From the NCBI GenBank assembly GCA_028287035.1, contig JAQBQL010000184.1, positions 1-60,157 on the forward strand: a DNA stretch of 60,157 nucleotides, in the 5' to 3' direction. Shown piece by piece: positions 25,908-34,085 of this stretch; position 1 is the stretch's first letter, and every line of letters starts with the position of its first letter. The position numbers and the translations under genes were made by a program. This DNA is from Labilithrix sp. GTDB lineage: Bacteria; Myxococcota; Polyangia; Polyangiales; Polyangiaceae. Under the pieces are notes generated by a model. That model did no database searches. It was not told where the DNA came from and worked only from the letters and a program-made list of their open reading frames with translations.

Positions 25908-26528
25908 TCAGAGGCGACGATGGAAGAGGCGCCGGTGGAGCGGATCCGGAAAGAGCGCGAGCCCACCCGGGAACGCGCTGAAGGCGGCGCGAACCGGCAG
26001 CGCGGTGCTCGGACAGACCGCGGTCTCCACGAGCGAGCTCCCGTCGATCCGGTAGAGCACGCCCGCGGACGTCGGCGGCGCCAAGGCCCCCGTGTTGCCG
26101 TAGGTCTCGATGGTCGATAGCGAGAAGTCGTCGACGACCAAGGTGGACTGTCCGGCGCGGCCGGTCAGGCGCGTGCTCGGGACCTCTCCCTCGCCGCCCG
26201 CGTCGGCGCCCGCGGCGCTCTCGTAGGCGTTCAGCTCCACGAGATCGTAGGTGCCCGTCTCGACCGTGCCGCCGGCCGCGGCCGGCGCCTCGCCGGGGAG
26301 GAGGCGCTCGGGTACCTCCCCCTCGACGAGGGAGAGGCCCTCGCAGAGATCGGGACGAGGCTTGATGCTCGCCGCGTCGACGCCGCCCTCACCGGCGTCC
26401 GCCGTCGCGCCGCCCGAGGACGAGCTGCTGGAGGTCGACACGGCCGGGTTGTCATCGCCGCCGCTGCAGGCGGCGACCGCGACGGTGACGAGGAGCAGCG
26501 CGGCCCCGACGGAAGCGCGCATCTTCAT
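25908..26528 (-). CDS. small lipoprotein, partner of the large Cys-rich lipoprotein
   Basis: 206 residues. Lipoprotein signal LLLVTVAVAAC, then a Ser/Gly/Asp-rich linker and a C-terminal beta-rich domain (TYDLVELNAYES, AGVLYRIDGSSLVETAVCP). It starts inside the 3' end of the upstream gene (ATGA, 4-nt overlap). It is paralogous to the protein at 32439-33056: both share the linker type, the motif TYDL, a VCP tripeptide about 40 residues from the end and a basic Arg-rich terminus. It probably acts with the giant lipoprotein made from the same mRNA. Function unknown. Confidence 0.82.
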   Translation of the reverse strand: MKMRASVGAALLLVTVAVAACSGGDDNPAVSTSSSSSSGGATADAGEGGVDAASIKPRPDLCEGLSLVEGEVPERLLPGEAPAAAGGTVETGTYDLVELNAYESAAGADAGGEGEVPSTRLTGRAGQSTLVVDDFSLSTIETYGNTGALAPPTSAGVLYRIDGSSLVETAVCPSTALPVRAAFSAFPGGLALFPDPLHRRLFHRRL

Positions 26529-29284
26529 TCGGCGGGCACGCAGTCGTAGAGCTGGCGCCAGGAGTACAGCACCGGCGGGATGATCGCGGTCGGGTTGAGC
26601 TTCATGTAGATGCGCAGCCACTCCTTCGAGGGAGTGCCGGTGTCCGCCTTGAGCTGGGCGTCGACGGTGACCGGCGTCGCAGGGCATCCGGAGCAGTCCC
26701 ACGTCGGCGCGAGGACGGTGGCGTTCGCGGTGCCGACCGCGGCGGTGGTCGGAGCACCGGCGGGCGGCGCGGCGGGCAGGGCGGCGAGCGTGTCCGCCGT
26801 CGCGGCGCGGAACTCGATGCTCGTGGACGGCGGGATGAGCGCCTCCCAGTAGAACGGCGCCCACTTCACGCGCTCGCCGACGCCGCAGATCGCCTGGTAG
26901 GTGCGCTCGAAGGTGATCGACTGGAGCGGCGGAGGAGGAGGAGGAGGCGCGGGCGCCGTGCCACCGCCGATGGCGCACGCGGTGAGCTGGAAGAGCTGGA
27001 ACTCGAGGGCCTTCTCCTCGGGCGAGAGCGGGAGCGAGAAGTTGCAGCTGCCCGGGAAGGTGCCGGTGGTGCCGCGCGCGGGGTTCACGTGCATGCCGTT
27101 GTAGACGACGCGGCCGGTACCGCCGCCGCCGCACGTCCCGCCCGGGAAGGGCGTCTCGAAGGAGAAGCTCAGCGCGTAGTTCGACGCGTTCGAGGGGTTA
27201 CCGGGCGGCGCGCCGGGCCCCCAGTCGTTCGACATCCGGCCCTTGATCCACGGGTACACGCCGGGCACGAGGGCGCGTGCGTTCGCGCGTGCCTCGTCGA
27301 CGCGGATCCATCCCGGCCCGTAGTCCGTCGACCCGAGCACGCCCGGATCGGCGAGCCAGTTGCGGAGGAGGGCCTCGGGCGGCGTGGCGGTGTCGATGCG
27401 GCCACGACCGGCCAGTGAAGGATAGCCGGGCGTTCCGAGCGTCTCGTTCCAGGTCGCGACGGGCGTGAACTCGCCGCCGTTGAGGAGGTAGTCGCCCGCC
27501 CAGTGATCCGCGAAGACGCGGCCGCCGGAATCCACGTAGCTGCGCACCGCCGCGCGATTCGCGTTGGTCGGCGTCGGGTTGTTCGTCTCCGAGGGGCAGT
27601 CCATGATGACGGCGGTGTAGCGGTCGAGGACCGCCGAGCTCCAGAGCGTCGAGGACGCGGGAGCGGCGGGCGAGGTGTTCATCCCGTTGTAGCGGAAGAT
27701 CTGCACGCGCTTCGTGTCCGTGCTGCCGGTCGCGGGACCGATCTCCGCCGGGTCGATGCCGATCTTGCGCGTCAGGCAGGCGAGCGACTCGAGCTGCCCC
27801 GTGACGACCGCGATCTTGGGGAGAGTGCCCTCGGCCTTGTTGCGCGGCATCCGGAAGGTGCCCGCGGGGAACGTGTTGTTCTGGCACGCGTTGACGTTGA
27901 CGTTGACCTGGCGGCGCCAGCGCCCGCTCTGCACGACGATGGGCACGTTCGTGCCCGGCGACACGTTGGTGAGCGTGAACGAGCCGCTCGAGTCGGTGAC
28001 GGCGAGCGTCTGGAAAGGGCTCCGAAGCGAGTCGCACGAGTCACACGTCTTGGTGTCGGGGAACACCTTGAGCGTGCTCGCCGGCTGGAAGACGTCGACC
28101 CCGGGGAGGGGCAGGTTGTTGATGGTGGTGCTCGGCGTTCCGGCGCCGGTCGGATCGTAGACCTTGCCGGTGATCGTCGTGTTGCACGCGGTGCACGCGC
28201 CGCAGCCAGGGGTGCCGTCGTCCTGGTAGAACGCCGAGTTGTTGGCGCAGCGCCCCGGTGCCTCGTTGACCGTCTGCGAGCCCGTGGGGCCCGCGTTGAT
28301 CGTGATGATCTTGGCGCCCGTCGAGTTGCCGATGGAGAACGTCGTGCACTGGCCCGGCGCGAGGTCGCCGCCGAGCGCGCGCGACGTCGTGGGCGCGCCG
28401 AGGCTCGTGCACGAATCGGGGGGCGTGCTGCCGCCGGTGATCCAGAAGTTGATGACCGATCCGCCGGGGACCGGCGTGTCGCCACGGTTGCACACCGGCA
28501 CGGTACCCGGGTCGTTGCCATTGTCGCCGCACGGCGCCCCGACCGTGAGGTCGATGCCGCCCACCACCGCGGGATCCTTGTAGCCGGCGGCGCCGTTCCA
28601 GAGGCACTTGCTCGTGATCGCGTCGCAGTGGAAATCCTGCTGACACTGCGTGAGCGCCGCCGGCGTACCCGGCGTGCAGCTGCTGGCGACGAGGTTGTTC
28701 GCCGTGCCGCAGCTGCTCGTGCCGCCCGGGGTCGACGTGAAGCCGCCCGGCGCGCCGCCATCGCTCCCCGCGTCGGGGCTCGAGGGCGGGATGGTGAGAC
28801 CGCCGTCGATCACCGTGAGGCCGCCGTCGATCACGAGGCCGACCGGGTCGTCGACGAACGCGTTGCAGTACGGGTCGCACGGGTCGGCGGGGCCGCCGCC
28901 GGGCGCGCCACACTTCGCACTCCCGCCGAGCAGCGCGATGCCGAGCCCGCCGCCAGCCATGAAGGTCTTCACCTCGACGTCCGTCTCGCCGCGGCACGCC
29001 CCCCATGCGCCGCCGAGGCACTGCCGATGGCCCATCGCGCACTGCACGAAGCCGTCGGACGAGGTGTTCCGCACCTCGCCGCAGTCGACGACCATCCCGG
29101 GCTCGACGCAGTCGCAGCCCTCGTGCGGGGTCGCGCACCGGTCGGCAACGGGCACGTCGATGGGGTTTCCGTCCTGGGTCGCGCCCGGTCGCTCGGAAGC
29201 ACATGCCGCGACCAGCGCGGCGGCAGCGCCCGCCGTCAGGAGGACCGAGAGAGCGCGGCGGAGCGGGGAGACGTGTGGCTTCAC
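26525..29284 (-). CDS. large Cys-rich lipoprotein with carboxypeptidase-regulatory-like and amidotransferase-like domains
   Basis: 919 residues from a GTG at 29284, with AAAGG 7 bases upstream and a lipoprotein signal (AAAALVAAC) straight after. In order: a Cys-rich N-terminal module (CDCVEPGMVVDCG, CAMGHRQCLGGAWGAC, PCDPYCNAFVDD); a middle region with paired Cys (CQQDFHCD, CGACTACN); a CarboxypepD_reg/CnaB-like beta sandwich (ITGKVYDP... GSFTLTNVSPGTNVPIVV) at about 410-510; an alpha/beta domain resembling class I amidotransferase or ThuA-like folds (PKIAVVTGQLESLACL, YTAVIMDCPSE, VRSYVDSGGRVFADHWAG); and a C-terminal beta domain ending DCVPAE. No catalytic triad can be assigned. It is surface or periplasmic and paralogous to the divergent gene at 29605. 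Confidence 0.85.
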   Translation of the reverse strand: MKPHVSPLRRALSVLLTAGAAAALVAACASERPGATQDGNPIDVPVADRCATPHEGCDCVEPGMVVDCGEVRNTSSDGFVQCAMGHRQCLGGAWGACRGETDVEVKTFMAGGGLGIALLGGSAKCGAPGGGPADPCDPYCNAFVDDPVGLVIDGGLTVIDGGLTIPPSSPDAGSDGGAPGGFTSTPGGTSSCGTANNLVASSCTPGTPAALTQCQQDFHCDAITSKCLWNGAAGYKDPAVVGGIDLTVGAPCGDNGNDPGTVPVCNRGDTPVPGGSVINFWITGGSTPPDSCTSLGAPTTSRALGGDLAPGQCTTFSIGNSTGAKIITINAGPTGSQTVNEAPGRCANNSAFYQDDGTPGCGACTACNTTITGKVYDPTGAGTPSTTINNLPLPGVDVFQPASTLKVFPDTKTCDSCDSLRSPFQTLAVTDSSGSFTLTNVSPGTNVPIVVQSGRWRRQVNVNVNACQNNTFPAGTFRMPRNKAEGTLPKIAVVTGQLESLACLTRKIGIDPAEIGPATGSTDTKRVQIFRYNGMNTSPAAPASSTLWSSAVLDRYTAVIMDCPSETNNPTPTNANRAAVRSYVDSGGRVFADHWAGDYLLNGGEFTPVATWNETLGTPGYPSLAGRGRIDTATPPEALLRNWLADPGVLGSTDYGPGWIRVDEARANARALVPGVYPWIKGRMSNDWGPGAPPGNPSNASNYALSFSFETPFPGGTCGGGGTGRVVYNGMHVNPARGTTGTFPGSCNFSLPLSPEEKALEFQLFQLTACAIGGGTAPAPPPPPPPLQSITFERTYQAICGVGERVKWAPFYWEALIPPSTSIEFRAATADTLAALPAAPPAGAPTTAAVGTANATVLAPTWDCSGCPATPVTVDAQLKADTGTPSKEWLRIYMKLNPTAIIPPVLYSWRQLYDCVPAE

Positions 29285-29604
29285 GGGGGGCCTTTCGGAC
29301 GTGAAGGCGTGACCGGGGAGAGAGCTCGCCGGCGCGCCTACGCCGGGCACGAGCCCGGCAGATCCCTGGATGCACGTTCCGGTCCCGGACCACGCGTCGT
29401 GATCGCCCGGATCCGGGACGGGTAACTCCGCCGACCCAACGGCCAGAGGTCGCAAAAACTTCAGGGGGTCGGACTCTTTGCAGGCATCGCCCGTAGGGCG
29501 CCCGCCGGTGAGGTGCGAGCCTTCACGACCAGCGGCGCGGCGGGAAAGAGTACCCGAGCCTCCGTCCGCTTTCCGGTCCCGCTGCAGTGTGACATACACA
29601 ACGG
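29285..29604. other. shared promoter region of two divergent paralogous cassettes
   Basis: 320 bp between the divergent large lipoprotein genes. An AT-richer patch near 29453-29462 (GCAAAAACTTC) and the imperfect dyad TGTGACATACACA just upstream of the plus-strand start are the only noticeable elements. I cannot assign promoter boxes with confidence and see no gene. Confidence 0.4.
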
Positions 29605-32442
29605 ATGGCGAGAGACGCAGCGGCCGGCCGGATCCGTCGAGCACTGGCGGTGATCGTGCCCGTCTTCACCGCGCTCGTCATCGTCGCGGCATGCGGAAAC
29701 GATCGCCCCGACCAGGCGGGCGGCGGAGGCGCGCTCGTCGTCCCTCAGGGCGATCGGTGCGCGACGCCGAACGAGGGCTGCGCGTGCGACGAGCCCGGCA
29801 AGATCGTCGACTGCGGGACGGTCGAGATGAAGTCGGGTGACTACGTCTCGTGCTCGATGGGCCATCGCACCTGCGTCGGCACGCAGTGGGGCGCCTGCCA
29901 GGGCACGAGCATCGTCCAGACGAAGGTGGCCGCGGGCGGCGCGAGCGCGCTCCACGGCCTCGGCCTGGGGTCGAGCACGCTGTGTCCGCCGCCGCCGAGC
30001 CCGCTGGCGAACCCGTGCGACCCGTACTGCAACAGCTTCGTCGACGACCCGATCGGGCTGAACATCGGCGACGGGGGGCTCGCGATCATCGACGGCGGCC
30101 TCACCATCACGCCTGCGCCCACGGTCGACGCGGGTGACGGCGGCATCGCGGGCGGCGGTCCGCCGATCTTCACGGGGACGGACGGCAAGAACTCCTGCGC
30201 GGGGTCCGCCGACGAGATCACGAACCCGTGCAACGCGACGAACGCGGCAAAGAACTGCCAGCAGGACTTCCACTGCGACCTCGCGATGGGTAGCCCGACG
30301 TACCAGACGTGCGTGTGGAACGAGCCGTCGTACTACTCGGACGCGACGTGCAATGGCGTCGACCTCACGATCGGCGCCGGCTGCGACCAGGGCCCCACCA
30401 GCTACGTGATCCCCGTCTGCAACCGCGGGACGAAGCCGCTCTCGGCGGGCGCGAACATCAAGATCGGCATCGTCGGCTCGGGCGGGTTCAGCACGTGGAA
30501 TGCGGCGTGCGGCGGCGGCGTCGCGACGAGCTGCAGCTTCACGCTCACCTCGCCGCTCGGCCCCGGGCAGTGCGTGACGACGAGCTCGTGCCCTGGCGGC
30601 ACCGGTCAGCGGTGGGCGATCGTCAACGCCGACAACTCCATTGCCGAGTGCGGAGCGCCTGGCGCCGGTTGCAACAACAACGCGGCCCAGATCAAGGACG
30701 TCGGCTCGGGCTGCGTGACGTGCGCGTGCAACTCGGGCACCGCGGAGCTCACCGGCATCATCCTCGATCCGGCGAAGCTCCGTCCCGTCTACGGCGCGAC
30801 GCTCTACGTGCCGTCCTCCGCGGTGACGGCGTTCGCGCCGAACGTCGGCTGTGACACGTGCGCGAACGTCTACAGCGGCCTGCCCGCGCTCGCCTCCACG
30901 ACCACCGACGTCGACGGCCGCTTCCGCCTGCAGGGCGTGCCCGCCGGCAAGACGTTCCCGGTCGTCCTCCAGCTCGGCAGGTTCCGCCGGCAGCTCACGG
31001 TCGGGCCGATCGCGGCGTGTGGAAGCGCCGTGCTCGGCGCCGCGCAGAGCCACCTTCCCGCGACCCACACCAAGGCTGGCGACACCGCGGCCGACAGCGC
31101 GAACCCGGATCTCCCCAAGATCGCGATCATCACCGGCAACGGCGACGCCACCGAGTGCCTGCTCGCGCGCATGGGCTTCGCGACCAGCGAGTTCACGGAC
31201 CCGGCCGGCAGCGGCCAGTTCCACATGTACAAGTACACGAAGACGAACGGGCTCACCGGGACCACCGGCACGTTCTCCGGGCGAGGGTCGACGGTCACGA
31301 ACAGCGGCGCCGCCGACGCGCTGCTCGGCTCCGCGGCGGCGCTCGCGCAGTACAACGCCCTCCTCATGCCGTGCGCCAACGGGAACACCAACCCGACCGC
31401 GGGGCAGCAGGCCAATCTCTCGACCTGGCTCGACGGCGGCGGACGCTTCTTCGCGAGCCATCACGCGGTCGAGGACTTCGTCAGGTACCCGGCGGGTAAC
31501 CCGAACACGAACGCTGCGAACTGGGCGATGAGCGGCCCGTGGGCCAGCTCGAACCCCGACCAGAGCGACCGCGCCCCCACCTACCCGCTCACCGACAACA
31601 TCAACACGTCCATCCCGTACGGCGTGGGCCTCGCGCGCTGGTTGCAGATCGCGTGGCCCGCCCCGGGCGGCCCCGGCGGGACGACCCCGGCGTACGGCAA
31701 GATCGCCCTCCCCGACTACCGCCACGACGTCAGCGGCGTGCCGGCGACCTCGACGAGCTGGTTCTCCGGGCAGACCTCGTACACGGGGGCCGGCGCAGGA
31801 ACGCAGCACAACATGATCTCGTTCGACACGCCGGTCTCCGCGCCGGCCGCGAACCGCTGTGGGCGCGCGGTGCTGCCGTTCATGCACGTGTCGTCGCTCT
31901 CCTCGAACACCTTCCCGGCGAACTGCGGCACGGTCCCGGCGGCGCTCACCGGGCAGGAGCTCACGTTCGAGTACATGATGTGGCAGTCGATGACGTGCAT
32001 CTCGCCGTCGACGGTGCCGCCGACCGCTCCGCCGCCCACGCCGCCGGGGCCGCCGACGCCGCTCTCGCCCATCACGTTCACGCGCGACTACCAGGCGGTG
32101 TGTCCGGTCGGAACGCGCGTGAAGTGGCAGTTCTTCTACTGGCAGGACCTGCCGCTCGGCGGCACCATCGACTTCCGCGCGGCGACCGCCGACACCCAGG
32201 CGATGCTGCCGGGCGCTCCCGCCGCCGCGCCGGTGACCGTGCCGATCGGCACCGCGTCGGCCGCCGTGCTCCCGCCTTCGTGGGGGCAGGACGCGCAGAC
32301 CGTGTCCGATCACCTGAAGCTCGAGGGCGCGACGGTGTCGAAGGACTGGCTCCGCGTGTTCATCACGTTCAACCCGCTCGGGCCGCTCGCGCCGGTGCTC
32401 TACGCCTGGCGTCAGACCTACGACTGCGTGCCCGCGGAATGA
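29605..32442 (+). CDS. large Cys-rich lipoprotein, paralogue of the divergent gene
   Basis: 945 residues with lipoprotein signal VFTALVIVAAC. It has the same domain order as its divergent neighbour: Cys-rich N-terminus (CACDEPGKIVDCG, CSMGHRTCVGTQWGAC, PCDPYCNSFVDD, then GGLTIT), middle Cys region (CQQDFHCD, CVTCACN), CarboxypepD_reg-like sandwich (GRFRLQGVPAGKTFPVVL), amidotransferase-like domain (PKIAIITGNGDATECLL, YNALLMPCANG, LSTWLDGGGRFFASHHA) and a C-terminal domain (FTRDYQAVCPVGTRVKW, FRAATADT, YAWRQTYDCVPAE). In place of one Asp/His pair it carries SHHA, so any enzymatic chemistry is uncertain. The stop overlaps the next start by 4 nt. Confidence 0.85.
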   Translation: MARDAAAGRIRRALAVIVPVFTALVIVAACGNDRPDQAGGGGALVVPQGDRCATPNEGCACDEPGKIVDCGTVEMKSGDYVSCSMGHRTCVGTQWGACQGTSIVQTKVAAGGASALHGLGLGSSTLCPPPPSPLANPCDPYCNSFVDDPIGLNIGDGGLAIIDGGLTITPAPTVDAGDGGIAGGGPPIFTGTDGKNSCAGSADEITNPCNATNAAKNCQQDFHCDLAMGSPTYQTCVWNEPSYYSDATCNGVDLTIGAGCDQGPTSYVIPVCNRGTKPLSAGANIKIGIVGSGGFSTWNAACGGGVATSCSFTLTSPLGPGQCVTTSSCPGGTGQRWAIVNADNSIAECGAPGAGCNNNAAQIKDVGSGCVTCACNSGTAELTGIILDPAKLRPVYGATLYVPSSAVTAFAPNVGCDTCANVYSGLPALASTTTDVDGRFRLQGVPAGKTFPVVLQLGRFRRQLTVGPIAACGSAVLGAAQSHLPATHTKAGDTAADSANPDLPKIAIITGNGDATECLLARMGFATSEFTDPAGSGQFHMYKYTKTNGLTGTTGTFSGRGSTVTNSGAADALLGSAAALAQYNALLMPCANGNTNPTAGQQANLSTWLDGGGRFFASHHAVEDFVRYPAGNPNTNAANWAMSGPWASSNPDQSDRAPTYPLTDNINTSIPYGVGLARWLQIAWPAPGGPGGTTPAYGKIALPDYRHDVSGVPATSTSWFSGQTSYTGAGAGTQHNMISFDTPVSAPAANRCGRAVLPFMHVSSLSSNTFPANCGTVPAALTGQELTFEYMMWQSMTCISPSTVPPTAPPPTPPGPPTPLSPITFTRDYQAVCPVGTRVKWQFFYWQDLPLGGTIDFRAATADTQAMLPGAPAAAPVTVPIGTASAAVLPPSWGQDAQTVSDHLKLEGATVSKDWLRVFITFNPLGPLAPVLYAWRQTYDCVPAE

Positions 32443-33056
32443 GAGCGCTCCCGCGGATCGCGCTCGGGGCCGCGCTGGCGTTCGGCTTCACGGCCGGCGC
32501 CCTCGCGTGCGGGAGCGACGACGGAAGGCCGTCCACGAGCACGGGCTCGTCCAGCTCCAGCGGCGGCGGTCCGGATGGTGGGGACGCCTCCCGTGACGCC
32601 GCCGACGTCGACGGCGAGGCCGGCGTGAGCTGCGCGTCGGTCATGCCCGGCAAGCCCAAGGTGCTCGCCGCCTACCTGCCGGGCGTGCCGCCGGACGACA
32701 TCGGCGGCGCGGTCACCGACGGCACGTACGATCTCACCGGCCTCGAGGAGTACGTCGCGACGCCCGAGCAGGGCACGGCGGACGCCGGGCCGGCCGACGG
32801 CGAGGAGGACTCGGCGCAGGCCACGCTCATCATGAAGGCGGCCGCGCTCGAGCACGCGAAGGCGTCCACCACGAGGGGCGTGCTCACGCCACTCGCTTCC
32901 GCGCGGGCGACCTTCCATGTCGAGGGCGTGTCGCTCGTCACCGAGCGCGTGTGCCCCGACACCCTCGCGCAGTCGACGCCGTACACGATCGACGGAGCGA
33001 CGTTGACGCTGCACGTCTCCCAGACGCGGCGCGAGATCTACACGCGCCGGCCGTGA
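32439..33056 (+). CDS. small lipoprotein, partner of the second large lipoprotein
   Basis: 205 residues. Signal ALAFGFTAGALAC, Ser/Gly/Asp-rich linker, then a beta-rich domain (GTYDLTGLEEYVA, ATFHVEGVSLVTERVCP, ATLTLHVSQTRREIYTRRP). It overlaps the end of the large gene (ATGA). Paralogous to 25908-26528 by order of elements, TYDL and VCP motifs and a basic C-terminus. It converges with the gene at 33070, 13 bp away. Function unknown; co-translation suggests a complex with the large protein. Confidence 0.82.
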   Translation: MRALPRIALGAALAFGFTAGALACGSDDGRPSTSTGSSSSSGGGPDGGDASRDAADVDGEAGVSCASVMPGKPKVLAAYLPGVPPDDIGGAVTDGTYDLTGLEEYVATPEQGTADAGPADGEEDSAQATLIMKAAALEHAKASTTRGVLTPLASARATFHVEGVSLVTERVCPDTLAQSTPYTIDGATLTLHVSQTRREIYTRRP

Positions 33057-33069
33057 CCGAGGCGCGCGC

Positions 33070-33996
33070 TCAGCGCGGGACGGGAGGCTTCGCCGGGATC
33101 CGCAGCTCCGAGGTGACGTCCTCGTCGGAGCGGTCCGTCATGCCGTAGCTCGGCTTGACCGGACCGGCGTACCCCATGTCACCCGGGACGGCGACCTCCG
33201 GCCAGTCCGCGCCCACGCCAGTGCCGGGCGGAACCAGCGAGCCTTCCTGGATGGGCAGCGCGCTCGTGAGGCTCACGGGCTCTTCGTCGCCCTTCTCCTC
33301 GGCGGGAAAGTCGGCGAGCGCGACGCCCGGGACCTCGCTGCCGCGCACCGCACGAGCAGTGTCCTTCAAGAGCCCGAGCTTCTTCGCGAGCGCATCGACC
33401 GCGAAGAGCAGCGCCTCCTGCGACGTCTTCGCGAGGATGGTCTCCCAGCCGAGCGCCGCGACGATGCCCGCCGGCGACCCGTCGCCGCTCGCGTGCAGGT
33501 TGCGGAGCCACGCGATGATCTGCTCCTTGCTGAGCGTGTCGCTGATCGTGTCGGTGCCCTTCAGGCGCCCGCCGCGGCCCTCGAGGTTGTCGAGGAACCA
33601 GCGGTCGTCGAAGAGCCCGAGCTCCCGCGCCTTCGCGAGGGCCCTCTGCGCGGGCACGCCGGAGACCTTGCCCGAACGCCAGAACGCCCACCAGTCGTCG
33701 AGCGGTAGCCAGCCGGTGACGAGACCGGGCGTGACGCCGTCCTCGAAGGCCTGCGCATCGATGTCCCCGGCGAGGAGCGCGTCGTGGACGACGTCGCGCA
33801 CGCGCGCATCGTCGTCGCGGAGGGCCGCCTTCGCGCCGCGGATGCCCCACCCCGCGATGACCGGGGCGCGCACCTCGCGCGGCAGGTGGAAGAACAGGCG
33901 GTCGGTGGCGCGGCTCGCGTCGTGCGGGAAGAAGTGGTCGAGCAGATCCTTCGCGTTCTTCACGCGACCGATCTCGGTGCGACGGAGCTCCTCCAT
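33070..33996 (-). CDS. hypothetical helical protein
   Basis: 308 residues from the ATG at 33996; an in-frame GTG and a TTG up to about 34053 could add roughly 20 residues (CLAMEELRR context). There is no signal peptide or membrane helix. It is rich in Trp, Asp and Leu within short helices (LPLDDWWAFWRSG, RWFLDNLEG, IIAWLRNLHASG), followed by a disordered Glu/Pro-rich C-terminal tail of about 95 residues. I do not recognise the family. It follows a lipoprotein gene on the same strand after 89 bp. Confidence 0.65.
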   Translation of the reverse strand: MEELRRTEIGRVKNAKDLLDHFFPHDASRATDRLFFHLPREVRAPVIAGWGIRGAKAALRDDDARVRDVVHDALLAGDIDAQAFEDGVTPGLVTGWLPLDDWWAFWRSGKVSGVPAQRALAKARELGLFDDRWFLDNLEGRGGRLKGTDTISDTLSKEQIIAWLRNLHASGDGSPAGIVAALGWETILAKTSQEALLFAVDALAKKLGLLKDTARAVRGSEVPGVALADFPAEEKGDEEPVSLTSALPIQEGSLVPPGTGVGADWPEVAVPGDMGYAGPVKPSYGMTDRSDEDVTSELRIPAKPPVPR

Positions 33997-34085
33997 CGCC
34001 AGACAGAATCGCGTGACGCCGTTCGATCGATCGTTCAGTGGCTTCGGTTCCAAGGACGGACCTCCCGGTCGTCCGAGACTACACG

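Noticed and set aside
29585..29605. TGTGACATACACA as a CRP site
   Set aside because: The spacing between half-sites is shorter than the CRP consensus, and no other evidence supports CRP control.
29461..32313. 950-codon minus-strand open frame opposite the plus-strand large lipoprotein gene
   Set aside because: Biased composition without domains; the plus strand has a lipoprotein signal and conserved Cys motifs shared with its paralogue.
34013..34030. GATC-rich stretch near 34022 considered as a tRNA or regulatory site
   Set aside because: No cloverleaf can be folded and the symmetry is only from the GATCGATC repeat.
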